DNA of 10,937 nt. Origin: Crenothrix polyspora (GTDB lineage: Bacteria > Pseudomonadota > Gammaproteobacteria > Methylococcales > Methylomonadaceae). The stretch lies in NCBI GenBank assembly GCA_945903675.1, contig CAMDOP010000091.1:1-10937 (forward strand), written 5' to 3'. Under the pieces are notes generated by a model. The model ran no database searches. It was not told the DNA's origin and saw nothing but the letters and a program-made list of their open reading frames with translations. Shown here piece after piece: positions 1-6,592 of this stretch. Position numbers and translations under genes: made by a program. Position 1 is the stretch's first letter. The number at the start of each line of letters is the position of its first letter.

Positions 1-1527
1 TTCACACAGGTGCATGTAGATGAGTTTCAAGATACCAACACCATACAATACGCTTGGTTACGCTTATTAACAGAAGGAAAAGATAATCTGTTTGTAGTCG
101 GGGATGACGATCAATCTATTTATGGCTGGCGTGGCGCTAAAATAGAAAATATCTATAGCTTTCAAAGACATTATCCAAATCATCAAATCATTAAATTAGA
201 GCAAAATTATCGCTCTACCGGAACTATCTTAAAGGCTTCTAATAAAGTTATTACCAACAATACTGGACGTATGGGTAAAGAACTATGGACGGATGCCGGT
301 GATGGCGATTTAATTTCCTTGTATGCCGCTTTTAATGAGCAGGATGAAGCTTATTTTGTCGTGGATCGTATTCGAGCATGGAATAACGAAGGTGGCTTAC
401 GCAGTGATACGGCCATTTTATATCGCTCAAATGCTCAGTCTCGCCAATTTGAAGAAAAATTGATGGCTACTGGTACACCCTATATAGTCTATGGCGGCTT
501 ACGCTTTTTTGACCGTGCTGAAATTAAAAATGCGTTGGCTTATTTACGATTGATTGCCAACCGTCATGATGATGCTTCTTTTGAGCGTGTCATTAACACA
601 CCGACTCGAGGAATTGGTGCTAAAGCTATAGATGAGATGCGTAATATCGCGCGTGATCAGAGTGTTTCCCTATGGTCGTCTGCTATCTTATTGATTAATC
701 AACGCACCATGTCCGCACGTGCGACAAATGCACTGATTGGCTTTTTGGAGCTCATTAAGTTCTTGGCAAATGACATCGAAGAACTGACCTTGGATGAAAA
801 GGTTAATCGTATCGTTGAAAAAAGCGGATTAATGGCCTTGTATCAAAATGAAAAAATGGATAAAGGTGATGAAAAAGTTGAGAACTTAGAAGAGCTAGTT
901 AATGCAGCCAAGCTATTTGAGTTTGATAAAGATAACGAAGATAAGTTGGGTGAAGTCGATATGTTTCTGAGCTATGCTGCCTTAGAGGCAGGTGTTAGCC
1001 AATCTGAAGAATCAGAAGATTGTGTTCAGTTAATGACTTTACACAGCGCTAAGGGATTAGAGTTTAAGCAAGTTTTTCTGGTAGGACTGGAAGAAGGTTT
1101 GTTCCCATCACAGCAATCTGTAGATGATAGCGGTCGATTAGAAGAAGAACGCCGTTTATGCTATGTCGGGATGACTAGAGCTATGCAGCAACTTTACTTG
1201 ACCTATGCAGAATCTAGGCGTTTGTACGGACGCGAAACCTATCCTAGGCCGTCACGTTTTTTACGCGAAATACCCGCTGAATTATTACAAGAAGTGCGGA
1301 TGCGTGCGACTATTAGTCGTCCAGTGAGTTCCGTGCAAGCAAAGCCCGCTATGTTTCAGGCGCAAAGTAGCTATAAGCTTGGACAGCGTGTCAGTCATGC
1401 TAAATTTGGCGAGGGAGTCATTTTGCAAATAGAGGGTGAGGGGGCTCAGGAGCGTGTGCAAATTAATTTCAAGCCGGTGGGTGTTAAATGGCTGATGCTT
1501 GCTTACGCGAAGTTAGATGTTTTATAA
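1..1527 (+). CDS. uvrD: DNA helicase II UvrD, C-terminal part (5' truncated by window)
   Basis: Superfamily 1A 3'-5' DNA helicase that removes the incised oligonucleotide in nucleotide excision repair and acts in methyl-directed mismatch repair. The frame is already open at base 1, and about 508 residues are present. The N-terminal 210 or so, with Walker A, lie outside the window, judging by the usual ~720-residue length. Visible in order: motif II VDEFQDTN (local residues 6-13), motif III GDDDQSIYGWRGA (~33-45), LEQNYRS, motif V MTLHSAKGLEF (345-355), and motif VI EEERRLCYVGMTRA (381-394). A C-terminal Tudor-like module, YKLGQRVSHAKFGEG (from ~458), corresponds to the RNA-polymerase-binding tail of UvrD/PcrA. 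Similarity to E. coli UvrD is close throughout, including AFNE.DEA.FVV and NTPTRGIG, so UvrD is preferred over Rep, which lacks this tail pattern. It converges with ftsH. No frameshift is seen. Confidence 0.96.
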   Translation, partial: FTQVHVDEFQDTNTIQYAWLRLLTEGKDNLFVVGDDDQSIYGWRGAKIENIYSFQRHYPNHQIIKLEQNYRSTGTILKASNKVITNNTGRMGKELWTDAGDGDLISLYAAFNEQDEAYFVVDRIRAWNNEGGLRSDTAILYRSNAQSRQFEEKLMATGTPYIVYGGLRFFDRAEIKNALAYLRLIANRHDDASFERVINTPTRGIGAKAIDEMRNIARDQSVSLWSSAILLINQRTMSARATNALIGFLELIKFLANDIEELTLDEKVNRIVEKSGLMALYQNEKMDKGDEKVENLEELVNAAKLFEFDKDNEDKLGEVDMFLSYAALEAGVSQSEESEDCVQLMTLHSAKGLEFKQVFLVGLEEGLFPSQQSVDDSGRLEEERRLCYVGMTRAMQQLYLTYAESRRLYGRETYPRPSRFLREIPAELLQEVRMRATISRPVSSVQAKPAMFQAQSSYKLGQRVSHAKFGEGVILQIEGEGAQERVQINFKPVGVKWLMLAYAKLDVL

Positions 1528-1611
1528 AGCTGTATGATGGCTTTAGCAAGATAAGATTTTGTTGTAACGGCAGTGTTAAAGTAATAAATTAAGTATTCTG
1601 TGTGTTTGGAG

Positions 1612-1633
1612 TAAAACAGCTTTAGCTGTTTTA
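1612..1633 (+). terminator. Probable uvrD terminator
   Basis: Perfect inverted repeat TAAAACAGCT-TT-AGCTGTTTTA, 85 bp after the uvrD stop. It folds as an 8-bp stem (loop CTTTAG), with an A-rich 5' arm and a T-rich 3' arm. This is the shape of a bidirectional intrinsic terminator, although the T-run is only four bases and is paired. A weaker 6-bp hairpin (TAAAGC/GCTTTA, 1525-1545) overlaps the uvrD stop codon and has no T-run. Confidence 0.5.
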
Positions 1634-1680
1634 GCATCAATGTTGGGTTAACGATAGAGCTGTTAGCCCAACCTACTGCA
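1634..1680. repeat. Dispersed palindromic repeat, copy A
   Basis: A 45-bp unit, GCATCAAT then a hairpin then CTACTG, matches 6593-6637 at 39 of 45 positions. Its core is GTTGGGTTAAC (1642-1652) facing GTTAGCCCAAC (1662-1672), an 11-bp stem with one G-T pair and a 9-base loop. The copy lies between the convergent ends of uvrD and ftsH. It looks like a REP-like or MITE-remnant intergenic palindrome. No coding potential is seen. Confidence 0.6.
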
Positions 1681-1701
1681 AATTAATCTAGGCTTTGTTG
1701 C

Positions 1702-1726
1702 AAAAAAAAGGGGCTGTTAAGCCCCT
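1702..1726 (-). terminator. Rho-independent terminator of ftsH
   Basis: Read on the minus strand, this is GGGGCT-TAAC-AGCCCC followed directly by eight T residues. The 6-bp stem is five G-C pairs and one T-A pair, and the tetraloop and U-tract are textbook. It starts 17 bases after the ftsH stop codon. Confidence 0.9.
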
Positions 1727-1742
1727 ATAAAATGAACGCACC

Positions 1743-3665
1743 TCAAACTTGTCCAGCAGGTTTATTCTTGTCAATATTGGTTTTTATAGGTTTAGTATCG
1801 ACGTTATCCTGCTGGGTAAAATTTTGTTTATTGTTAGGTAAATTATCAATGTCTTGTGGTGGCCGTGGTTCATTGCCGGCCATCAAATCATCAATCTGAG
1901 CTTTATCTATAGTCTCCCATTTCATTAGCGCATCCGCCATTTTATGAAGTATGCTAATGTTTTCTTGTAAAATAGTTTCAGCACGTTGATAGTTGCAGTC
2001 TATGACAGCACGAATCTCTTCATCAATATGCTCTGCAACGGACCCTGACACTTTACTGCCTTGAGTTCCTGGATGTCCCATAAAAGACTGGCCACCTTGC
2101 TCACCATAAACCAAAGGACCGAGTTTTTCTGAAAATCCCCAGCGAGTCACCATGTTGCGAGCTAGTTCAGTTGCGCGTTCAATATCGTTAGAGGCTCCTG
2201 TTGTTACGCGATCACCACCATAAATCATGAGCTCTGCAATTCTGCCACCAAATAAGCTAGCTATTTGACTTTCTAACTTGCGTTTACTTGCACTATATTG
2301 GTCTCTTTCAGGTAAGAACATGGTAATACCTAAAGCTCTGCCTCTAGGCATGATGCTGACTTTATAAACAGGATCATGATCCGGAGATGATTCACCAACT
2401 ATGCAATGTCCTGCTTCATGATAAGCCGTTAATAATTTGTCATCTTCGGTCATCACCATGGTGCGTTTTTCAGCACCCATGAGTATTTTATCTTTAGCTT
2501 TTTCAAGATCACTCATGCTGACTTGCACTTTGTTAGATCTAGCTGCAAATAGTGCCGCTTCATTGACTACATTGGCTAATTCAGCGCCTGAAAAGCCAGG
2601 CGTTCCTCTTGCAATATCTTTTAACTTAACATCATCCGCAGCTGGAACTTTCTTAATGTGTACATTCAATATTTGTTCGCGGCCACGGACATCGGGTAAG
2701 CCAACATTAACCTCACGGTCAAAGCGACCTGGTCTGAGCAAGGCTTTATCTAAAACATCGGCACGGTTAGTCGCGGCAATGACAATAACGCCTTCGTTGC
2801 CCGTGAATCCATCCATTTCTACTAATAATTGATTCAATGTTTGTTCGCGTTCGTCATTACCACCGCCCATGCCCGCGCCGCCTCTTTGGCGACCGACGGC
2901 GTCTATTTCATCAATAAATATGATGCAAGGTGAGTGTTCTTTAGCTTGAGCAAACATGTCTCTTACTCTGGAAGCACCAACACCGACAAACATTTCGACG
3001 AAATCAGAGCCAGAAACAGTAAAGAATTTCACGCCCGCTTCACCGGCAATGGCTCTTGCTATCAGTGTTTTACCTGTTCCTGGAGGCCCAACCATTAAAA
3101 TACCGCGTGGAATTTTACCGCCCAGCTTTTGAAATTTATGAGGATCTTTTAAGAAATCAACTAGCTCAGCGACATCTTCTTTTGCTTCTTCACAGCCAGC
3201 AACATCTGCAAAAGTAGCCGTTAATTTATCTTCTTCCAGCAACTTGGCTTTGCTTTTTCCAAAAGCATTACCACCCATGCCGCCACCTTGATTTTTACGC
3301 AGATACACAACCCAAACTGCAATTAAAAGTAGCATAGGGAACCACGAGATAAACATTTGCATGAATACCGATTGTTGTGCGGGTGGCTTTGTTCTTATTT
3401 GTATACCAGCACTTAAAAGATCATCAATTAAATGTGGATCGTTAGGGTTAAATGTTTCAAGGTTTTGACCATCTGAGGTGCGAAGTTTTATAGCAGGGCC
3501 TGCTATTTCTACTCGATCTATTAATTTATTTTTAACCTTGTAAATGAAGTCAGAATAGGCGATGGATTCGTCTATGGCCGGCGTCGTGTTTATGCGGCTA
3601 TAGATAAGAAATGCACCCACCAATACCACGCTCCAAAGTAGAGTGGTTTGTATGTATTTTTTCAT
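1743..3665 (-). CDS. ftsH: ATP-dependent zinc metalloprotease FtsH
   Basis: Inner-membrane AAA+ protease, acting as a hexamer, that extracts and degrades misassembled membrane proteins and, in E. coli, regulators such as sigma-32 and LpxC. With the ATG at 3665 the protein has 640 residues, normal for the family. A TTG at 3680 would add five residues, but GGAG sits 9 bases before the ATG and inside that extension, so the ATG is chosen. Visible: TM1 (~4-23), a periplasmic domain, TM2 (~101-122), Walker A GPPGTGKT (193-200), Walker B IIFIDEID (248-255), arginine fingers R311 and R314 in LLRPGRFDR, zinc site HEAGH (416-420), and third zinc ligand D494 in TTGASNDIERA. The Asn/Lys-rich tail is variable, as usual. 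The upstream neighbour is a sigma factor gene rather than rlmE, the neighbour in E. coli. No strong sigma-70 box is seen in the 170-bp gap, so co-transcription with the sigma gene is possible. Confidence 0.97.
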   Translation of the reverse strand: MKKYIQTTLLWSVVLVGAFLIYSRINTTPAIDESIAYSDFIYKVKNKLIDRVEIAGPAIKLRTSDGQNLETFNPNDPHLIDDLLSAGIQIRTKPPAQQSVFMQMFISWFPMLLLIAVWVVYLRKNQGGGMGGNAFGKSKAKLLEEDKLTATFADVAGCEEAKEDVAELVDFLKDPHKFQKLGGKIPRGILMVGPPGTGKTLIARAIAGEAGVKFFTVSGSDFVEMFVGVGASRVRDMFAQAKEHSPCIIFIDEIDAVGRQRGGAGMGGGNDEREQTLNQLLVEMDGFTGNEGVIVIAATNRADVLDKALLRPGRFDREVNVGLPDVRGREQILNVHIKKVPAADDVKLKDIARGTPGFSGAELANVVNEAALFAARSNKVQVSMSDLEKAKDKILMGAEKRTMVMTEDDKLLTAYHEAGHCIVGESSPDHDPVYKVSIMPRGRALGITMFLPERDQYSASKRKLESQIASLFGGRIAELMIYGGDRVTTGASNDIERATELARNMVTRWGFSEKLGPLVYGEQGGQSFMGHPGTQGSKVSGSVAEHIDEEIRAVIDCNYQRAETILQENISILHKMADALMKWETIDKAQIDDLMAGNEPRPPQDIDNLPNNKQNFTQQDNVDTKPIKTNIDKNKPAGQV

Positions 3666-3780
3666 GTTTCTAATCTCCAAATCCCCTGGGGGCTAAGTGT
3701 AGTGTTGCGATTACCTACAACTGCATTCAAAACGGTATGTTCCGATGCTATCCTGTTATCAGCTTGAAATCTTACTCAAT

Positions 3781-3803
3781 AATCCTAGTGATTTTGTAGG
3801 ATT
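3781..3803 (-). promoter_or_regulatory. Hairpin between the sigma gene and ftsH
   Basis: AATCCTA and TAGGATT form perfect 7-bp arms around a 9-base loop, 31 bases after the sigma gene stop. There is no U-run after it on the minus strand, so it is not a standard terminator. It could be an RNA processing or attenuation structure in a sigma-ftsH transcript, a protein-binding dyad, or chance. Confidence 0.3.
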
Positions 3804-3834
3804 TTATAGTAGCTTTCTTTAATGATTTTGTACA

Positions 3835-5223
3835 TTATAAAAAATTGATTAATTGCTCGCCAAAATTGCGTTTTATTTTATTTAAGGCGATCACTTGAAT
3901 TTGTCTGACGCGTTCGCGAGTTAAATCAAGTTCTAAGCCAATTTCGTGTAGGGTCATTTCTTTGTCTACTTCAATACCAAAATGACAACAGATAACTCTA
4001 GCTTCTCGTGGATTAAGTATTTTTAATGCCTTATCCATAATATTATCAAGGTCGTCTTTTGCTATTTGTGTAAATGCAGGTGTAAATATTTGTTGTTCTA
4101 CAAAATCAATCGGTGCAAAAGATGTTTCTCCATCTTCGCTAGAGCCTTCAAAAGACATCGCCGATTGAGACATTGATAAAACAGCATGGATGTCATTGTT
4201 AGATAATGCAGTATGTTCGGCTAATTCATCAGTAGTCGGCTCTCTATTTGTGCGAGCAATAAATTGTTCTTTAGTTCGAAATACTTTATTTATGGTGCCA
4301 ATTCTTCCGCAAGGAATTCTTACCACTCTTTCGCATCGAGATAGCGCTCTGGATATGGCCTGTCTAATCCAATAGCCTGCGTAGGTTGAAAACTGAAAAC
4401 CTAAGCGGTAATCATATCTATCAATAGCCTTTAATAAGCCAGTTTGACCTTCCTGGACTAGGTCATCAAAATCTAAAAAATGACCTTTATATTGATTAGC
4501 AATAAATAAGACTAATCGTGTATTGGCCGTAGCTAATTTTTTTCTTAACTTGAGCCAGTTATGCTCATAAAAAACAGCATTAGTGTAATATTTATGCATA
4601 TCACTACTGGATAGGAATAAAAAATCCTCATCATAAAGCATTAGGCTAGCCAACCATTGGTCAGCGCTTATAGGTTTGTGATGATTTGATGCTTCTAGTC
4701 TTTTAAATAATATGCCGATCTTATTTTCAGCGTCTTGAGCTAAAGATTGACAATAAATTTCTCTGTATTTGTAGCTATAAGCAAAGATATTAATCAGTTC
4801 TGTCAGGTCATGAAAAGAAAAAGGAAATACCTGTAAGGCCAACACTAGATTTTTTTTATCAACCTTTTCGATACCATTAGATGAGGCATTAAGGCTCAGC
4901 GCATGAAATTGTTTTTTTATGTCTATTAATATGGACGATAGGGCAGGTTCAATTGCTAAGTCTTCTTCCAGTTCAGTGCTAGTGTCTGTTTCTTTATATT
5001 TGTTAATTAGCCAAAGCGCGGTAGCTGGAAATTGAGCAAGTGCCTCAATGAGCTTAGTTTTTTCGATGCTTAATAAATGTGCTATTTCAAAATTACTATT
5101 ATCTTTAGGGATGAATTCTTTAGTGTCGTTATCCGCTGTTTTTGCGGTTTCAATACCATTGCCATTTGCAAACGCTAAGGCATTAAGGTCTTGTTTTAAT
5201 AACGGTTCATTGAAATAAGCCAT
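3835..5223 (-). CDS. Sigma-70 family RNA polymerase sigma factor, divergent RpoD-like paralogue
   Basis: Promoter-recognition subunit of RNA polymerase, 462 residues. Region 2 spans ~233-302 (DLVQEG, FSTYAGYWIRQAISRAL), region 3 ~303-380, and region 4 ~395-455 with helix-turn-helix TLHEIGLELDLTRERVRQIQ. The N-terminal 230 residues resemble the RpoD non-conserved region. EALAQFPATALWLINKY (60-76) parallels RpoD SVAEYPEAITYLLEQY, and REIYCQSLAQDAENKIGILF (154-173) parallels the RpoD segment around LIMKLCVEQCKMPKKNFITLF. Region 1.1 and the DPVRMYMREMG part of region 1.2 are missing. Glycines (306, 309) replace the RpoD extended -10 contacts H455 and E458. The -35 contacts TRE..RQ are kept. RQIQV resembles RpoS, but RpoS has no such non-conserved region. 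The start is supported by GGGAG 9 bases upstream. This is an alternative sigma, not the primary one; its regulon is unknown. Confidence 0.88.
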   Translation of the reverse strand: MAYFNEPLLKQDLNALAFANGNGIETAKTADNDTKEFIPKDNSNFEIAHLLSIEKTKLIEALAQFPATALWLINKYKETDTSTELEEDLAIEPALSSILIDIKKQFHALSLNASSNGIEKVDKKNLVLALQVFPFSFHDLTELINIFAYSYKYREIYCQSLAQDAENKIGILFKRLEASNHHKPISADQWLASLMLYDEDFLFLSSSDMHKYYTNAVFYEHNWLKLRKKLATANTRLVLFIANQYKGHFLDFDDLVQEGQTGLLKAIDRYDYRLGFQFSTYAGYWIRQAISRALSRCERVVRIPCGRIGTINKVFRTKEQFIARTNREPTTDELAEHTALSNNDIHAVLSMSQSAMSFEGSSEDGETSFAPIDFVEQQIFTPAFTQIAKDDLDNIMDKALKILNPREARVICCHFGIEVDKEMTLHEIGLELDLTRERVRQIQVIALNKIKRNFGEQLINFL

Positions 5224-5291
5224 AATAAAAAACTCCCGAAAACATCGAATATTTGAAGCCTAAGCGTTAGTAGCACTCTGTGGCTATTATT

Positions 5292-5313
5292 AACTATTTG
5301 TTTATTAATAGTT
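5292..5313. promoter_or_regulatory. Dyad at the predicted transcription start of the sigma gene
   Basis: AACTATT and AATAGTT are perfect 7-bp inverted arms with an 8-base spacer. They begin about 7 bases downstream of the predicted -10 box, so the dyad covers the expected transcription start and early leader. It could be an operator or a 5' UTR hairpin. It is very AT-rich, so chance is possible. Confidence 0.3.
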
Positions 5314-5320
5314 TCACAAT

Positions 5321-5349
5321 AATGTAACAACTAAGTGACGACATGTCAA
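5321..5349 (-). promoter_or_regulatory. Sigma-70 type promoter of the sigma factor gene
   Basis: On the minus strand there is a perfect TTGACA (5344-5349), a 17-base spacer, then TACATT (5321-5326; four of six match TATAAT). This predicts a start near 5313 and a leader of about 90 bases before the ATG at 5223. It is the best promoter match found in the window. Confidence 0.55.
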
Positions 5350-5422
5350 AGTATAGTTTAACAAAACATGAACAATGTAAGATAAAGTTGAATGAGTGAT
5401 GCTTAAGAGGGGATGATTCGAG

Positions 5423-5441
5423 GCTATTTAAAGTAAATAGC
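5423..5441. repeat. Short perfect hairpin beside the MITE-like copy
   Basis: GCTATTTA-AAG-TAAATAGC is a perfect 8-bp stem with a 3-base loop, followed on the plus strand by TTTGTGTTT. It lies in the gap between the sigma promoter and the end of yajQ. No plus-strand gene precedes it. On the minus strand it could stall yajQ transcripts, but there is no T-run on that side. Confidence 0.3.
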
Positions 5442-5453
5442 TTTGTGTTTAGA

Positions 5454-5641
5454 GGCTGCCAACTTAAAGCGGGACAGTTTCAGCGCAGACGAAAGGTTCA
5501 GGGCGAAAGACTAAGCCTAGGAGGCTTGCAAATTAGGGCGTGACAGGTACTAGACTTAACCCTTTGCCCTTCGTCTGCGCTTTGGAGAACCTTGTCCAAA
5601 AGTGAACGATTAAGCTAGTGTCCCGTATTAAATTGGTAGCC
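5454..5641 (+). mobile_element. MITE-like element, copy 1 (188 bp)
   Basis: Non-coding element with 23-bp terminal inverted repeats (5454-5476 and 5619-5641; 19 of 23 paired), beginning GGCTGCCAACTTAA and ending TTAAATTGGTAGCC, with inner ends GGGACA and TGTCCC. An inner pair, AGCGCAGACGAAAGG (5482-5496) against CCCTTCGTCTGCGCT (5567-5581), pairs at 14 of 15. An internal third copy of the terminal repeat lies at 5523-5545. No convincing target duplication flanks it (TGTTTAGA against GTTAATCT). Its right end stops one base before the yajQ stop codon on the opposite strand, so the gene is intact. There is no open frame, so any movement would need a transposase elsewhere. Confidence 0.8.
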
Positions 5642-5642
5642 G

Positions 5643-6125
5643 TTAATCTCTAAAATTATCATACTGTAAGGGCATCTCAAGCTTTTCATCTCTGAGCATT
5701 TGAATAACTTCTTGAAGATCATCGCGTTTTTTACCGGTTACACGCACTTTGTCACCTTGAATAGCCGCTTGGACTTTTAGTTTCTTATCTTTAATGAGCT
5801 TCACTATTTTTTTTGCGAATAGTGAATCTAAACCTTGTTTTAGGGTGATTTCTTGACGCATCATTTTACCGCTACCTTTAGGGTCGCCGACTTCCATGCA
5901 GCCGACATCAATGCCGCGTCGACTAAGCTTTGAGCAGACCACACTAAACATTTGTTGTAGCTGAAAAGTAGATTCAGAAACCATCACCAATTTATCGTCA
6001 GTGAGTTCAAAAGTTGAGCTAGTGCCTTTAAAGTCAAAGCGTGTGGTTACTTCTTTGTTGGCTTGGTCAATGGCATTTTTTACTTCGTGGCTATCAAATT
6101 CAGAAATAATATCAAAGGAAGGCAT
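5643..6125 (-). CDS. yajQ: YajQ family nucleotide-binding protein (UPF0234/DUF520)
   Basis: Small cytosolic protein of 160 residues, about the family length (E. coli YajQ is similar). The family has been shown to bind nucleotides or tRNA in E. coli and Haemophilus, and cyclic di-GMP in Xanthomonas, where it affects virulence gene transcription. Its exact role here cannot be read from sequence. Family signatures are the MPSFDIISE start, RFDFKG, FELTDDKLVMVSES, LKQGLDSLFAKKIVKLIKDKKLKVQAAIQGDKVRVTGKKRDDLQ in pieces along the second half, and the typical NFRD C-terminus. The start is fixed by the conserved MPSFDI; no clear Shine-Dalgarno precedes it. It stands alone as a transcription unit between two same-orientation copies of the MITE-like element. 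Confidence 0.93.
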   Translation of the reverse strand: MPSFDIISEFDSHEVKNAIDQANKEVTTRFDFKGTSSTFELTDDKLVMVSESTFQLQQMFSVVCSKLSRRGIDVGCMEVGDPKGSGKMMRQEITLKQGLDSLFAKKIVKLIKDKKLKVQAAIQGDKVRVTGKKRDDLQEVIQMLRDEKLEMPLQYDNFRD

Positions 6126-6375
6126 AAGCGTTAAGTTCAGGTCTGTTTATGGGTTATCGAGACAACAATTTCTTAGGCATACAACGAGTGTAAATGACTA
6201 AAAATTATTGCATCGTGTTTAGTTGCGTGCGCTGATCAAACTAGGTAGTGGAGCGGCAAGTTCGTAATAATATAAAGTATATAGTATGACTTTAATATGA
6301 GGGAAACTATTAAAGTGAACAAAGAGCCACTTTGAACGCTATAGAGCGGTGTTGGTTGGGTTGCATGCTTTTTGC
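6126..6375. other. Intergenic: yajQ upstream region, left half
   Basis: No gene is seen. An AT-rich block (~6264-6300, AATAATATAAAGTATATAG) offers several TATA-like boxes on both strands, but no well-spaced -35 partner could be assigned, so the yajQ promoter is not resolved. An imperfect dyad TTAAAGTG/CACTTTGA lies at about 6309-6335. The last eight bases (6368-6375, CTTTTTGC) are the left target duplication of the following element. Confidence 0.4.
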
Positions 6376-6577
6376 GGCTACTACTTAAAGTGGGACAGCT
6401 CCAGCGCAGACCAAAGGTTCAGGGCGAAAGACTAAGCCTAGGAGGCTAGCAACTTAAGGCCTGACAGGTACTAGGCTTAATCTTTCGCCTTTCGTCCTTT
6501 GTCTGCGCTTAGGAGAACTCTGTCTAAAAATGAATGATTAAACTAGTGTCCCGTCTTAAATTGGTAGCCCTTTTTGC
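6368..6577 (+). mobile_element. MITE-like element, copy 2, with 8-bp target duplication
   Basis: The element itself is 6376-6569 (194 bp), same orientation as copy 1. It is bracketed exactly by the direct repeat CTTTTTGC (6368-6375 and 6570-6577), clear evidence of transposition. The outer ends are GGCTACTACTTAAAG and CTTAAATTGGTAGCC. The inside is strongly self-complementary: AGCGCAGAC...GTCTGCGCT (6403-6411 and 6501-6509), then 17-base arms starting GGCGAAAG (6423-6439) and ending CTTTCGCC (6473-6489) with one mismatch. An internal copy of the terminal repeat is at 6444-6466 (19 of 23). No coding frame is seen. GG ends with an 8-bp duplication recall IS1595- or ISL3-type elements, but the parent is not identified. 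Confidence 0.88.
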
Positions 6578-6592
6578 AACCCACACTACTCG

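Noticed and set aside
1691..1705. GGCTTTGTTGCAAAA, resembling an insertion sequence end
   Set aside because: Only one end is seen, no partner or duplication is nearby, and most of it is explained by the ftsH terminator T-run.
2437..2832. Open frame on the plus strand of 131 codons
   Set aside because: It lies wholly antisense to the conserved ATPase part of ftsH; composition follows the ftsH codons and no ribosome site or family likeness is seen.
3685..3694. CCCCCAGGGG palindrome just before the ftsH ribosome site
   Set aside because: No loop is possible without breaking the stem; too short to support a regulatory role.
3666..3834. Sigma-32 type promoter for ftsH (TTTTGAATG near 3722-3731)
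   Set aside because: Only the -35 half is loosely matched; no CCCAT-like -10 lies at the right distance.
4190..4375. Open frame on the plus strand of 61 codons
   Set aside because: Antisense to conserved regions 2-3 of the sigma factor; an overlap artefact.
6001..6201. Open frame on the plus strand over the yajQ start
   Set aside because: Antisense to the conserved N-terminus of yajQ, with no recognisable product.
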